Shown: one piece after another, positions 43,095-53,069 of the stretch
Position numbering within the stretch: position 1 is the first letter of the stretch
How the letters are laid out: every line of letters starts with the position of its first letter
From: Arthrobacter sp. 31Y
GTDB taxonomy: Bacteria; Actinomycetota; Actinomycetes; Actinomycetales; Micrococcaceae
DNA length: 64,000 nucleotides
NCBI RefSeq assembly: GCF_000526335.1
Contig: NZ_JAFW01000001.1
Location: forward strand, 3,038,001-3,102,000
Direction of reading: 5' to 3'
Notes under the pieces: generated by a model
Databases searched by the model: none
Seen by the model: only the letters and a program-made list of their open reading frames with translations
What the model was told of the DNA's origin: nothing
Position numbers and translations under genes: made by a program

Positions 43095-43475
43095 ATGAGT
43101 TTCCAAGACGATGCAGCAAGGGTTCCGGGGAGTGCCGCCCGCCCGAATTCGGGTGGCTCCGAGCATCAGGAGCGTGTGATCCCGCCGGCGCCAGACCACC
43201 ACAGGCCAACCCGTACCGCAGCTCTCTGGGTGGCAGTAGCCGTGGGTCTGGTGGTCCTGGTGGTCTTGATAGCGTTCTTCGTCCAAAACCAGGACATGAT
43301 CACGGTCCGGTTCTTCGGGCTGGAAGGGACACTCGCCTTGGGCACCACACTTTTCATCGCCGCAGTTGGCGGAGGAGTGCTGGTTGCACTTGCAGGTGGG
43401 GCGCGAATCCTTCAACTCAGACTCTCGGACCACCGCCGCAAGAAGGCTGTTGGTGGGTCGGGAGGCGGTTACTAG
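43095..43475 (+). CDS. LapA/DUF1049 membrane protein
   Basis: A 126-residue protein with a Pro-rich N-terminus and two membrane helices (about residues 43-65 and 82-104). The connecting loop FFVQNQDMITVRFFGLEG is the family signature. It is a small envelope protein, possibly involved in lipopolysaccharide-like or membrane assembly in other phyla; its role in actinobacteria is unknown. Confidence 0.85.
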   Translation: MSFQDDAARVPGSAARPNSGGSEHQERVIPPAPDHHRPTRTAALWVAVAVGLVVLVVLIAFFVQNQDMITVRFFGLEGTLALGTTLFIAAVGGGVLVALAGGARILQLRLSDHRRKKAVGGSGGGY

Positions 43476-43479
43476 CTTT

Positions 43480-43523
43480 AATTGCGGAAGGACCGGAGCG
43501 TGTGCTCCGGTCCTTCCGCAATT
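43480..43523. terminator. Perfect 20-bp stem terminator between convergent genes
   Basis: The arm 43480-43499 (AATTGCGGAAGGACCGGAGC) is exactly repeated in inverse at 43504-43523 around GTGT. It separates the LapA-like and DUF4193 genes. Confidence 0.92.
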
Positions 43524-43579
43524 TAATCCCGACGGCGGCACTCCCTGACGATGTAAGTCCGCCGGGGTGGTGGGTCGTC

Positions 43580-43879
43580 TTAGCCTTCGCAGTCAGTGCA
43601 GTAGGCGACGCCATCTTTTTCGCGGGCAATCTGCGAACGGTGGCGGACCAGGAAGCAGGAGTGACAAGTGAACTCGTCGTTTGCCTGCGGGATGACCTGG
43701 ATGACCAGTTCTTCGGCGACGATTTCGCCGCCGGGGCCGTTGGCGTCAAGGCCATCGGTTTCGTCCAGTTCAAGCACGACACTCTTGGCCGTGGGAGCGC
43801 TGGCGGACTGGAGAGCCTGGAGGGACTGCTCCTGGTTCTCTTTTACATCGGTACGGAGTTCGTCGTAATCGGCTGCCAC
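43580..43879 (-). CDS. DUF4193 zinc-ribbon-like protein
   Basis: A 99-residue actinobacterial protein. An acidic, variable first half (VVLELDETDGLDANGPGGEIV) leads to a C-terminal Cys4 site: CHSC, then CTDC 20-some residues later. This fits the DUF4193 family, conserved in Actinobacteria and of unknown function, probably zinc-binding. Confidence 0.9.
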   Translation of the reverse strand: MAADYDELRTDVKENQEQSLQALQSASAPTAKSVVLELDETDGLDANGPGGEIVAEELVIQVIPQANDEFTCHSCFLVRHRSQIAREKDGVAYCTDCEG

Positions 43880-44034
43880 TTTTTAATGCCTCTTCGTGTT
43901 AGGGGGTTACCGGGTATGCAACGTACAGCATGCCACGAAAATTCCATACCATACCCCAGTTCCACAGCTTGTGGCGAAAACCACGTGGGTGACGGGCAAA
44001 AAAACCCGCCACCCAGCGTCATTTCGCCTCTGTA

Positions 44035-46530
44035 TTACCGAAGTTCAATGTCCAGCTCTTGGAAGTCGTCGGCCGCGTGGCGGCCAACCAACAACCGGAA
44101 CGTGCCCTGCTCAAACTGCCAGCCGGCGTCGTAATGTGCAAACGCCTTGGCCGGGATGAGTATTTCCACGCTCTCCGTGCCGGCCGGGGCGAGGTGCGTT
44201 CCAGTGTAGCCAGCGAGCCAGCGCACGGGCCTCTCCACGGCAGATTCGGGGCGTTCCAGATAAACCTGGACTACTTCCCGCCCGGTGCGGGTGCCGGTGT
44301 TCTTGACGGGAACGTGGACCACGACATTATTGCCTGCAGTGACCACCTGCGGTGCGTGGGTCTTGCCGAACTCGAACGTGGTGTAGCCAAGTCCATAACC
44401 GAACGGCAGGGCCGGAGCCGCGCCGCCTTCGGCTTCCTGCTTCAGCCACGCCCTGTAGCCGATGTGGATTCCCTCGGAGTAGACCACCTTGCCGTCAACG
44501 GGTGTGGTGTTGAGGACGGGGACGTCTGCCAGCGCGGCGGGCCAGGTGGTGGGAAGGCGTCCACCTGGTTCCTCGACACCCAGCAGGATGTCTGCGATGG
44601 CGCTGCCGAATTCCTGTCCACCGAACCAGCCCAGCAGGACAGCGTCCACCGCATCAAGCCACGGCATGAGCACAGGCGAACCCGAGTTCACCACCACCAC
44701 CGTGCGCGGATTGGCCGCAGCCACGGCCTCCACCAACTGGTTCTGGTGGCCGGGAAGGTCCAGGTTCTTGCGGTCGAAGCCCTCGGATTCAATGGCCGCG
44801 CTGGTGCCAACAACCACCACAGCTACATCGGAGTTGCGGGCAGCTTCCACGGCGGCGTCGATCTCCGCCTGTGGATCCTCCACCACGGTTTCCTCGCCCA
44901 AGAGGATGGCCGTGAACGGGATGATCTGTTCCTTGGGAAGTTGGTACTCGGCCTCGATCCGGACAGCCTGGCCAGTGGAGGTTTCCACGGCATGGACAGT
45001 CTTGGGCGGATCGAAAAGCGCGGCGCCCAGAACTTCGGTGTCGTCCTTGATCTCGTCGTTGAAGACTTCCGTGCCGTCCAGGACAAAGCGGATCCGGCCC
45101 ACGGTGCCGACGCCCAGGTGGTGGACGCCTGCTGTTTCGGCTGTCCAGTCCGCTTCCATGCGGATGGAGGCGGCGCCGTCGGGAATTCCAATGCCGAACC
45201 AGATCAGGTGCGAGGCCAAACGGTCTTCGCCGGAGATCTCCGTGCCGTCTTCCGCCAGGAAAGTCACACGGATTCCGGGCACATTGGACACCGGGTTGTG
45301 CAGTGTCGTGCGAGGGAACGCCTGGATGCCCTCGGCAACCTTGGCGCCGCGCGCGTAGGTGACCGTGACGTCGTCGGGCAGTGCCTTCCGCAGCCCCTCC
45401 AACGGCGAGACCGTGTACTTGGGCATGACGGTGGCGCTTCCGCCGCCCTGGGTGCGGGCTTCATCTGCGTTGTGGCCGATCACGGCGACGCTGCTGAGTG
45501 CCTTGGCATCCAGTGGCAGGAGGCCCTTGTTGCGGACCAACACGGCGCCGCGGACGGCTACTTCACGCGCGACGGCGGCCCCGTCCAGTTGAGTTGGGAG
45601 CTGGGTGACTGCAGGTTCGAAGCCTTCGAGTGAACCGACGCGGGCTGCCAGGCGCAGGATCCTGGTGACCTTCTCCAGGATGGCTTCCCGGCTCACACGG
45701 CCATCGTTGACGGCGGCGAGGAGCTTGGGTCCCCAGTGGCCTACAGGTCCCGGCATTTCAAGGTCCTGGTGGGCGTTTGCGGCGTCCACGGAACGTACGC
45801 CGGTCCAGTCGGACACTACGACGCCGTCGAAGCCCCACTCGGTGGACAGTGGCGTTTCCAGCAGCTTGTTTTCGCTCGCCGTGGTGCCGTTGATGGAGTT
45901 GTAGGAGCTCATCACCAGCCAGGCGCGGGCCTCGGTGATGGCGTCCTCGAAGGCGGCCAGGTACAGCTCGCGGAGCGGGCGTTCGTCCACTACGGAGTCT
46001 GCGGTGAAGCGCTCGGTCTCGGCCTCGTTGGCGAGGTAGTGCTTGGGGGTGGCGCCCACGCCCATGGACTGCACGCCTGCAACGTACCCGGCGGCCATGG
46101 TGGCGGTGAGCCGCGGATCCTCGCTCATGCACTCGAAGTGGCGGCCACCCAAAGGTGATCGGTGGAGGTTGATGGTGGGGCCGAGGACGGCGTGGATGCC
46201 CTTCCGACGGGCTTCCTGGCCCAGGACCTGGCCGTAGCGGTGGGCCGTTTCGACACTCCACGTCGCGGACAATGCCGACGACGACGGCAAGGAGACGGAG
46301 TCGTGGCGCTCATCGAAGTCTTCGCCGCGGACGCCTGCCGGGCCGTCAGACATCACCACGCGGGACAGACCTATCTCCGGGATGGCGTGGGTGGACCAGA
46401 CGTCCGCGCCCGTGAGCAGCTGTACTTGCTGCTCAAGGGACAGGCTCGTGGCGAGTTCACGGATCTTCGCTTCGACGTCCGGGGATCCGGCCTGCGGTGC
46501 CGTGACGGCAGCTGCGAGTGTGGGATTCAT
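44035..46530 (-). CDS. GH3 beta-glucosidase-type enzyme with PA14-like insert
   Basis: An 831-residue glycoside hydrolase family 3 enzyme without a signal peptide, hence intracellular. The N-terminal barrel has SDGPAGVRG, KHYLANEAE and the nucleophile Asp in VVSDWTG. The second domain begins near residue 330. A PA14-like beta insert lies at about 400-540 (ADWTAETAGVHHLGVGTVGRI), and a fibronectin-like domain ends the protein. It would hydrolyse short beta-glycosides imported by the adjacent MFS protein. The start directly abuts the MFS stop (TAAATG). Confidence 0.93.
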   Translation of the reverse strand: MNPTLAAAVTAPQAGSPDVEAKIRELATSLSLEQQVQLLTGADVWSTHAIPEIGLSRVVMSDGPAGVRGEDFDERHDSVSLPSSSALSATWSVETAHRYGQVLGQEARRKGIHAVLGPTINLHRSPLGGRHFECMSEDPRLTATMAAGYVAGVQSMGVGATPKHYLANEAETERFTADSVVDERPLRELYLAAFEDAITEARAWLVMSSYNSINGTTASENKLLETPLSTEWGFDGVVVSDWTGVRSVDAANAHQDLEMPGPVGHWGPKLLAAVNDGRVSREAILEKVTRILRLAARVGSLEGFEPAVTQLPTQLDGAAVAREVAVRGAVLVRNKGLLPLDAKALSSVAVIGHNADEARTQGGGSATVMPKYTVSPLEGLRKALPDDVTVTYARGAKVAEGIQAFPRTTLHNPVSNVPGIRVTFLAEDGTEISGEDRLASHLIWFGIGIPDGAASIRMEADWTAETAGVHHLGVGTVGRIRFVLDGTEVFNDEIKDDTEVLGAALFDPPKTVHAVETSTGQAVRIEAEYQLPKEQIIPFTAILLGEETVVEDPQAEIDAAVEAARNSDVAVVVVGTSAAIESEGFDRKNLDLPGHQNQLVEAVAAANPRTVVVVNSGSPVLMPWLDAVDAVLLGWFGGQEFGSAIADILLGVEEPGGRLPTTWPAALADVPVLNTTPVDGKVVYSEGIHIGYRAWLKQEAEGGAAPALPFGYGLGYTTFEFGKTHAPQVVTAGNNVVVHVPVKNTGTRTGREVVQVYLERPESAVERPVRWLAGYTGTHLAPAGTESVEILIPAKAFAHYDAGWQFEQGTFRLLVGRHAADDFQELDIELR

Positions 46531-47811
46531 TTACTTGACTCCTTTGATACGTGTGACGAGGAGGGCGCCGATGATGCCGACTGCCGCACCTCCGAGGAAC
46601 AAAGCGGGGTAGCCACCCAGGGCGATGACGGGGAAGGCGATAGCAGGCACCAGGGATTGGGGGAGGGCCTGGGCGATGTTGAAGACACCGAAGGTCTTGG
46701 CATTCTCTGACTGGTTGCTGGGCAGCAAATCGGTAATGAGAGCTACATCCACGGCACTGAAGACGCCAAGGCCCAAGCCCAGGATTCCTTGGCCTACCAG
46801 CACCTGACCGGTGTTGGTGCTGGTGGCGATGACCACCAGGCCGCCCATCATGATCAGGGCGGAGATGATGACCATGCTTTTGCGCTTACCAAGACGATCG
46901 CTGATCCAGCCGCCGGCAAGGCTGGTGATGACGGTGCCGGCAGAGCTCACCAGGGTTGCTTGGAACACCAGGCTGGTGACCTGCGTTTCGGCGACGCCGA
47001 GGTGGTCCGTGAAGAAGTACGGCAGGTAGAGAAGGCCGGCACAGTAACCCACGTAGACCAGGAACTTGGTGACCCAAGCCCACCCCAGACCGGGGTAATC
47101 CTTGGGGTTGAAGTAGAAGGAACCGAGGATTTCCTTGAGGTTCAGCGGCGCCGGTTTCTCGGTGAGGACGCGGTCCTTGAAGGTGAAGGCGAAAGCAATG
47201 GCTATTGCCGTGCCAACGATCCCCGGCACTACGGCCATCTGCAGGGCGGTCTCGAACATTTGCGCGAAGAAAGCCGCCGCCACGAGTCCAATGGGCAACG
47301 TCATGCCAATGAGTCCGGAAAGGCGTCCGCGCTCCGCCGGGCCCGCTTGGTCGGGTAGTGTTGCGACAAGAGCGGCCAGGGCTGCGTTGAAGCCCAGCTG
47401 TGCTACAACCCAGGCCACGAGGACGGCGCCGACTTCCGTGGCCGAACCCAGCATGAAGAGTGCTGCAAGGCCGATGAGGGAGCCGCCCACAATCCACGGT
47501 TTGCGCATCCCGAAACGGGACGTGGTTCGGTCGCTGAGGCGGCCAAAGAACGGGTTGGCGAGCAAGGCGACAGCCGCTCCCACGCCCGCCACGAGGCTGA
47601 GCGCTCCGGCACGTGTATCCGGGGTGGTGATTTCTGAGACCTTGATGGCGAGGACTACCAAGGCGGGGGCAAGCACGGCCATCCAGAGACCGGCGCTCGC
47701 GATGGGCATGCCTATGACGTAGGCCCGGGAAGCGGCTTTAGGCGGGGTGCTTCCAAGCCCCGGGCTGACGCTTTCCGCGCCTGCCACCTGCTGATTGAGA
47801 TTGAGGGCCAC
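46531..47811 (-). CDS. MFS glycoside transporter (GPH/sugar-type)
   Basis: About 426 residues from GTG 47811 (AGGAGG four bases upstream); a start 20 codons earlier is open but lacks a site. It has twelve predicted helices, with the A-like motif FFGRLSDRTTSRFGMRKPWIVGG after helix 2. It is the first gene of a unit with the GH3 enzyme, so uptake of a beta-glucoside or oligosaccharide is likely. Confidence 0.85.
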   Translation of the reverse strand: MALNLNQQVAGAESVSPGLGSTPPKAASRAYVIGMPIASAGLWMAVLAPALVVLAIKVSEITTPDTRAGALSLVAGVGAAVALLANPFFGRLSDRTTSRFGMRKPWIVGGSLIGLAALFMLGSATEVGAVLVAWVVAQLGFNAALAALVATLPDQAGPAERGRLSGLIGMTLPIGLVAAAFFAQMFETALQMAVVPGIVGTAIAIAFAFTFKDRVLTEKPAPLNLKEILGSFYFNPKDYPGLGWAWVTKFLVYVGYCAGLLYLPYFFTDHLGVAETQVTSLVFQATLVSSAGTVITSLAGGWISDRLGKRKSMVIISALIMMGGLVVIATSTNTGQVLVGQGILGLGLGVFSAVDVALITDLLPSNQSENAKTFGVFNIAQALPQSLVPAIAFPVIALGGYPALFLGGAAVGIIGALLVTRIKGVK

Positions 47812-47947
47812 ATTGCCTCCTGATGAACGGATGACCCACCGTTGGGTCTCTGCAAAAGACTGTAGCGACAAAAATCTAGTGTGACTAGGTTTTTAGGAAA
47901 AAAGTCGAGTGATCCTCGATATTTGAACCGTGAAATAGACTGAGCGG
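47812..47947. promoter_or_regulatory. Divergent region with two TetR-operator-like repeats
   Basis: AAAAATCTAG (47870-47879) and CTAGGTTTTT (47885-47894) form a near-perfect inverted repeat with a 5-base spacer. TCGAG (47905-47909) and CTCGA (47915-47919), also 5 bases apart, form a second one. Both lie between the transporter-GH3 unit and the tetR gene. Confidence 0.5.
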
Positions 47948-48544
47948 ATGTCTACGACGAGGGCCCGGGGCCAGTACGCCAAGGGGGCAGAACGCCGCGA
48001 ACAGATCATCCAGACGGCAACCGACGTCTTCGCCACCGAAGGATTTGAGGGAACAGCGCTCAAGCGCGTTGCCGAGTTGGTGGGTGTCAAGGAAGCCACC
48101 CTGTTCCACTACTTCAAGGGCAAGCAGGAGCTGCTGACCGCAGTCCTGGCCGAACGGGACCGCCGTTCGCTGGCCGCCGGTGGAGAATCAGAGGTTGGGT
48201 TGACCCTCATGCCGGGCATCGCTGAGAGGAACGAGCGGGAGCCAGGGCTGACCACGCTCTACGCGGTCGCCTCGGCAACCGCCAATGATCCAGGGCACGA
48301 CTCCCACGCGTACTTCAAGGACCGCTACGAGACCGTGATTCGGGATGTAGCTGCCGACATTGAGCGGCGACAGAAGGCCGGCGAGGTACGCACCGACGTC
48401 GACGCCGTGATCCTGGCCAGGCTGACAGTGGCCGCCTTTGACGGCCTGCAGCTGCAGTGGCTCTATGACAAATCCGTGGATATGGCCCAAGGGCTGACCC
48501 AGTTGGTGGATGTCCTGCTGGCGCCCACCCACCCAGCCAACTGA
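47948..48544 (+). CDS. TetR family transcriptional regulator
   Basis: A 198-residue TetR protein. The helix-turn-helix is clear at residues about 15-60 (REQIIQTATDVFATEGFEGTALKRVAELVGVKEATLFHYFKGKQELL). The ligand domain is not assignable. It is divergent from the MFS/GH3 unit, which it probably represses. Confidence 0.92.
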   Translation: MSTTRARGQYAKGAERREQIIQTATDVFATEGFEGTALKRVAELVGVKEATLFHYFKGKQELLTAVLAERDRRSLAAGGESEVGLTLMPGIAERNEREPGLTTLYAVASATANDPGHDSHAYFKDRYETVIRDVAADIERRQKAGEVRTDVDAVILARLTVAAFDGLQLQWLYDKSVDMAQGLTQLVDVLLAPTHPAN

Positions 48545-48547
48545 GTA

Positions 48548-48589
48548 ACAGATACGGCCGTTCTGAGAGCTCAGAACGGCCTTATCTGT
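48548..48589. terminator. Bidirectional terminator between tetR and aspartate kinase genes
   Basis: GGCCGTTCTGAG / CTCAGAACGGCC (48556-48581) is extended outward by ACAGATA / TATCTGT. Confidence 0.85.
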
Positions 48590-48620
48590 CACCTAGTTGG
48601 GGGCGTTGCCCGGGGTGAGC

Positions 48621-49967
48621 CTAGCGGCCGGTGCCGCCGTAAACGGTAGCCTCAGCGTCGCCGTCGAGCTCGAACGCATTGTGGATGGCGCGCACGGCGT
48701 CATCCAGGGCGTCAGCGCTGGTGACCACGGAGATGCGGATTTCCGAGGTGGAGATCATGTCAATGTTGATCCCGGCGTCGGAGAGGGCCTTGAAGAACGT
48801 GGCCGAAACGCCGGGGTGTGAGCGCATGCCTGCGCCGATGAGGGAGAGCTTGCCAACGTGCTCGTTGTACTCGATGCTCTCGAAGCCGATCTGGCCCTCG
48901 GCAGCGCGCAGGGCGGCAAGGGCGTCGGCGCCTTCCACGATGGGAAGGGTGAAGGAAATGTCCGTGCGGCCGGTGCCGTGGGTAGAGACGTTCTGGACGA
49001 TCATGTCGATGTTCGAGTGCGCATCGGCGATCACCTGGAAGATTGCAGCAGCCTTGCCGGGGATGTCCGGTACGCCTACCACGGTGACCTTGGCTTCGGA
49101 CCGGTCGTGTGCAACGCCGGAGATGATTGGCTGCTCCAAGGCAACTCCCTCTTGAATAGTGAACTTTTCGTCGGCGCCGGGGATGACCCACGTGCCTTCG
49201 TTCTGGCTGAATGACGAGCGGACGTGCAGCGGCACACCGAAACGGCGGGCATACTCCACGCACCGCAGGTGCAGGATCTTGGCGCCGGAAGCGGCCAGTT
49301 CCAGCATTTCCTCGCTGGAGATACGGTCGATCTTCTGGGCGGACGTCACAACGCGGGGGTCGGCCGTGTAAATGCCGTCCACGTCCGTGTAGATTTCGCA
49401 GACGTCGGCTTCCAGTGCGGCGGCCAAAGCAACGGCGGTGGTGTCCGAGCCGCCCCGGCCCAACGTGGTGATCTCGTTGGTGATGCGGCTCATGCCTTGG
49501 AAGCCTGCCACGATCGCAATGTGTCCCTTGTCCAGGGCGGTGCGGATGCGGTGAGGATCGACGTCGATAATCCGGGCCTTGCCGTGGATGCCGTCGGTAA
49601 TCATGCCGGCCTGGGAGCCCGTAAAGGACTGCGCGGAGGCGCCGAACTTGTTGATGGCCATGGCGAGCAAGGCCATGGAAATTCGCTCACCGGCGGACAA
49701 CAGCATGTCCATTTCACGGGCCGGAGCCGAGTCGGTGACCTGGCTTGCAAGGTCCAGGAGTTCGTCCGTGGTGTCGCCCATTGCGGAAACAACCACCACA
49801 ACCTCGTTGCCGGCCTTCTGCGCATCCACGACGCGTTGAGCGACCCGCTTGATGCCATCAGCATCGGCAACCGAGGAACCGCCGAACTTTTGAACGATCA
49901 GCTGCTTGGTAATGGCAGCCTCGTTGGAGAGCTCTTCGATCTTCACTTCGGTAGTGGGCATAGTCAT
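48621..49967 (-). CDS. lysC: Aspartate kinase
   Basis: A 448-residue aspartokinase, the first step of the Lys/Met/Thr/diaminopimelate pathway. [16 protein letters not shown] is the kinase signature, and [16 protein letters not shown] follows in the catalytic domain. Two ACT domains close the protein (about 285-440). They contain [14 protein letters not shown] and [32 protein letters not shown] regulatory segments, so feedback inhibition is expected. An internal start for a beta subunit is common in this family and may exist. No asd gene follows here. Confidence 0.96.
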   Translation of the reverse strand: MTMPTTEVKIEELSNEAAITKQLIVQKFGGSSVADADGIKRVAQRVVDAQKAGNEVVVVVSAMGDTTDELLDLASQVTDSAPAREMDMLLSAGERISMALLAMAINKFGASAQSFTGSQAGMITDGIHGKARIIDVDPHRIRTALDKGHIAIVAGFQGMSRITNEITTLGRGGSDTTAVALAAALEADVCEIYTDVDGIYTADPRVVTSAQKIDRISSEEMLELAASGAKILHLRCVEYARRFGVPLHVRSSFSQNEGTWVIPGADEKFTIQEGVALEQPIISGVAHDRSEAKVTVVGVPDIPGKAAAIFQVIADAHSNIDMIVQNVSTHGTGRTDISFTLPIVEGADALAALRAAEGQIGFESIEYNEHVGKLSLIGAGMRSHPGVSATFFKALSDAGINIDMISTSEIRISVVTSADALDDAVRAIHNAFELDGDAEATVYGGTGR

Positions 49968-50109
49968 GCGCGCACCCTCACTGCATCAATAGGGTTCGAA
50001 CGCGGCATGCAAATCCAAATGGAGCACGCCAGCGTAGCTTATTTGCCCAGTTTATCGCCGTGCCATGCCCGGGCAGGAATTGTGACCACATAACGGCCAC
50101 CTGCTGGCA

Positions 50110-50718
50110 CTACCACCCGGCAGTGCCCGGACCACCCTTGAAGGGGCCCACAATCTGCCGGGTGATCCAGCCGCCGTAGAAGCCGCCTTCCTGGAAAGTC
50201 ACCTGCTCGCCGTCCACCTCGCAGGAATCCATATGTTCCGGGTACAGGGCCACCCGGCTGCTGAGGGCCTCAAACCCCTGGGCCGGTTGCGGGTATGTCC
50301 ATCCGCCCCGCTCAACAACCGACCCGCCAGCAGTGATGGTGAAATAACTTGCCTGTCCCTTGAACTCACAGAAAGTGGTGCCATCAACAGGGACCAGGAC
50401 ACCGTCAGGGAAGGCATCCAAGGGCACGTAATAGACGGGTGGATGGCTGGTCTCCAACACCCGCACAGCCTGGGTGGTGTCCACAATCACCTGACCGCCG
50501 AGCCGCACCACAACCCGTTCGGATCGGGGTTCCACCCTGGGTGGGCGCGGGTAGTCCCATACCGATTCCTGACCGGGGGCGGGCTTGATGGGACGGGGAC
50601 GCCGGAAGACGCCGGAAAGACCGTGACTGGAGACCATGCCCCATGGTGGCACGTTCGGCTGGGATCTCTCCGTGAATCCCCGGCGTATCCGTGGTGGCGT
50701 GCCGGGCGTACCATCCAT
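50110..50718 (-). CDS. DUF427 domain protein
   Basis: A 202-residue protein with the DUF427 beta fold (RVVVRLGGQVIVDTTQAVRVLETSHPPVYYVPLDAF; TTFCEFKGQASYF). A second, divergent half (ALYPEHMDSCEVDGEQV) is also seen. Starts at 50718 or 50637 are possible; neither has a strong ribosome site. Function unknown. Confidence 0.85.
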   Translation of the reverse strand: MDGTPGTPPRIRRGFTERSQPNVPPWGMVSSHGLSGVFRRPRPIKPAPGQESVWDYPRPPRVEPRSERVVVRLGGQVIVDTTQAVRVLETSHPPVYYVPLDAFPDGVLVPVDGTTFCEFKGQASYFTITAGGSVVERGGWTYPQPAQGFEALSSRVALYPEHMDSCEVDGEQVTFQEGGFYGGWITRQIVGPFKGGPGTAGW

Positions 50719-50739
50719 TCATGAGGAGTGCGATCGGCG

Positions 50740-51816
50740 ATGGCCGGCGTTCCTGAGCATCCACGCGGTTCGGGTCCGGCGCTCGAACCCGAATACGAAG
50801 TGATCGACGATCAGGCCTCAGGCTTTGCCCGCAACGATCCAAGGGATGGGTCACGGACCGGAACTTCCGCAAGCATCGGGGCAGCCTTAGCTGATGCGTG
50901 GCGGAGCGCCCGGACATCCTTTACCTCGTGGTGGTTCTGGGTGGCTTGCGGGCTGGGAATTGCCGCCGCTTGGGGCGCGGCTGCCGCTGTGGTTGCGGTG
51001 GGAGAAGCCAACGGGTGGTTTGACGTCAGGGTTCCAAGTGCCGTCTACCTGATCATGGCGGCATTCCTGGCCCTTGCCACCGGCGTGCTGGGTGCGATCT
51101 GGGGCTTCCGTCACTCCCACGGGCGCATAGTCGTCCTTCTACTGTCTGGTGCAATGCGGGGGCTTGCGCTGGCTGCCCTGGCCGCTGGGGTTTTGCTTGC
51201 TGTGGGCAGCAGTGTTGGCGGGCCCACCGCGCTGACCGGTGCCGCCGTCGTCGTGATTGTCATTGAAGCAGCCCTGTTCGGGCTGATCGGCGCGGGTGCG
51301 CGGGCGTGCTTTGCCAAAGCGGCGCCGGGTGCGGCGTTGGCCACCGCGGTGGTGGCGTTCCTGTGCTTGGGCAATGTTCTCCTCACAGCCCTGCTGCTTC
51401 CGGGAACCACAGGAATGGACCAGGCGTCCGTCCCCGTGAACGTGGAACGCGACGACTCCGGCACCGTCACCGACTACCAGTGCGTCGGCGAGCTTCACCC
51501 GGTTCAGGTTGCCCACACGGAGCGGGTGGTGTGGCTCGCGGCAGCCAACCCGGCACTCCTCTTGGGAAGCATCGGCGCCGACATGGTGCCCCCGGATAAC
51601 GAACTGGGCTGGGTGCTGGCAGGACTGCAATGGGCTGCCGATGGTCCGTCACGCGAAGTCCTGTGCCTCGGCGGAGAATCCAGCGCCGGCCTTGCGCCTT
51701 CAATGCCCGTAGCCCTGACGGGCTTGGCGCTGCAGGCACTGACGGCCGCGGTGGTTGTTGTTCCGGGACGCTGGCTGGCTGCGCGGAGGCTGCGTATTAG
51801 TTCGGGTTCTGGCTGA
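50740..51816 (+). CDS. Polytopic membrane protein, unknown
   Basis: About 358 residues (ATG 50740; GAGGAG about 11 bases upstream; GTG 50728 also possible). A ~65-residue cytoplasmic start precedes about six membrane helices, with an Asp/Glu-bearing outer loop around residues 225-300 (RDDSGTVTDYQCVGELHPVQ). No family is recognised. The end overlaps the convergent reductase-like gene by 20 bases. Confidence 0.7.
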   Translation: MAGVPEHPRGSGPALEPEYEVIDDQASGFARNDPRDGSRTGTSASIGAALADAWRSARTSFTSWWFWVACGLGIAAAWGAAAAVVAVGEANGWFDVRVPSAVYLIMAAFLALATGVLGAIWGFRHSHGRIVVLLLSGAMRGLALAALAAGVLLAVGSSVGGPTALTGAAVVVIVIEAALFGLIGAGARACFAKAAPGAALATAVVAFLCLGNVLLTALLLPGTTGMDQASVPVNVERDDSGTVTDYQCVGELHPVQVAHTERVVWLAAANPALLLGSIGADMVPPDNELGWVLAGLQWAADGPSREVLCLGGESSAGLAPSMPVALTGLALQALTAAVVVVPGRWLAARRLRISSGSG

Positions 51817-52399
51817 CCGGCCGCCGCACGTACTCAGAGATTACGACGCCTGAGCTGAACGCCGTCGTCGAGACCTCAGCGAAGGCGCTGGGCTGGTAGG
51901 CGCCGGGTGCGAAGAGCGGAATGCCGTTTCCAAAGAGGAGCGGGCTGCGTTTGAGCACCAGCCGGTCGATTTCGCCGGCGAGCTGCGTTGCCATTTGCCC
52001 GCCGCCACAGAGCCAAATCGACTTCCCGGGCTGGGACTTCAACCGGCGCACCACATCTACAGGGTCTTCATCGGTAACGGTCAAATTCGGGTGATCGCCG
52101 GGGATGTCCGCCTCGGAGCGCGTCCGGGAGAACACTACTTGTTCGAGGTGCTGGTAGGGGCTGGTCATGCCCGCCGGCAGGCCCACTGCGTAGGTGTTCC
52201 AACCCATCACGACGGCGTCGAACGTTCCGGTCCGTTCTATGCCCATGGCGTCCGCAATCACCGTGGGTATGGCATCGGGGAAGCGTTGGATTTGGGCGGC
52301 CATGTGGTCTCCCTCCACAGGAAACGCGTCGAATTGGCCTTCTGGACCGGCAATGTAGCCATCCAGGCTCACGGCAACGTAATACACAAGTTCTCGCAC
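51797..52399 (-). CDS. Dihydrofolate reductase family protein (RibD C-terminal-like)
   Basis: 200 residues from GTG 52399. A longer frame starting at 52510 would overlap recR by 74 bases and add a low-quality stretch. The fold is that of RibD C-terminal/DHFR-like reductases: YYVAVSLDGYIAGPEGQ, AVVMGWNTYAVGL, IWLCGGGQMATQL, and LLFGNGIPLF. The substrate is unknown. Confidence 0.85.
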   Translation of the reverse strand: MRELVYYVAVSLDGYIAGPEGQFDAFPVEGDHMAAQIQRFPDAIPTVIADAMGIERTGTFDAVVMGWNTYAVGLPAGMTSPYQHLEQVVFSRTRSEADIPGDHPNLTVTDEDPVDVVRRLKSQPGKSIWLCGGGQMATQLAGEIDRLVLKRSPLLFGNGIPLFAPGAYQPSAFAEVSTTAFSSGVVISEYVRRPVSQNPN

Positions 52400-52436
52400 G
52401 GGACCCCCGTCAGTGGTTGATGCTGCGATTGCGAGA

Positions 52437-53036
52437 CTACAGCAGTGCGTTGCGCCGGCCTTCGAAGGCCCGGCCGAGCGTGACTTCGTCTGCGTACTCC
52501 AGGTCTCCACCCACGGGCAGGCCCGAGGCCAGGCGCGTCACGGTGATGCCGATCGACTTCAGCATGCGGGCAAGATAAGTGGCGGTCGCTTCGCCCTCAA
52601 GGTTGGGGTCCGTGGCAATGATGATTTCCTGGATGGCGCCGTCATTGAGGCGGGTGAGGAGTTCACGGATGCGCAACTGCTCCGGGCCGATGCCCGCGAT
52701 GGGATTAATGGCTCCGCCCAGCACGTGATACCGGCCGCGGAAGGACCGGGTGCGTTCCACAGCCAAGACGTCCTTGGACTCCTCAACGACACAAATGACC
52801 GACGGGTCACGGCGCTGGTCGCGGCAAATGTTGCACGTTTCCTGCTCGGTCACGTTGAAGCACACGGTGCAGAACTTCACGCGTTCCTTGACCGTGGTGA
52901 TGGCCGTGACCAGGCGCTTCATATCCTCAGGATCGGCCTCAAGGATGTGGAAAGCCAGGCGCTGCGCCGATTTGGGGCCCACACCGGGAAGCCGGCCGAG
53001 CTCATCAATCAGCTCTTGAACTGCACCTTCGTACAC
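52437..53036 (-). CDS. recR: Recombination protein RecR
   Basis: A 199-residue RecR. It has the helix-hairpin-helix ([24 protein letters not shown]), a Cys4 zinc finger ([16 protein letters not shown]) and a TOPRIM domain ([17 protein letters not shown], then [16 protein letters not shown]). It acts with RecF/RecO in loading RecA at gaps. The usual dnaX-recR order is kept, with a 33-base gap. Confidence 0.97.
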   Translation of the reverse strand: MYEGAVQELIDELGRLPGVGPKSAQRLAFHILEADPEDMKRLVTAITTVKERVKFCTVCFNVTEQETCNICRDQRRDPSVICVVEESKDVLAVERTRSFRGRYHVLGGAINPIAGIGPEQLRIRELLTRLNDGAIQEIIIATDPNLEGEATATYLARMLKSIGITVTRLASGLPVGGDLEYADEVTLGRAFEGRRNALL

Positions 53037-53069
53037 AATGTCCTCGTTAGTTTGAAATCAATGCTGGCG

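Noticed and set aside
43980..44025. Hairpin after the GH3 gene as a strong terminator
   Set aside because: GGGTGACGGG/CCCGCCACCC has a mismatch and its A/T run is in the loop, not after the stem; too weak to call.
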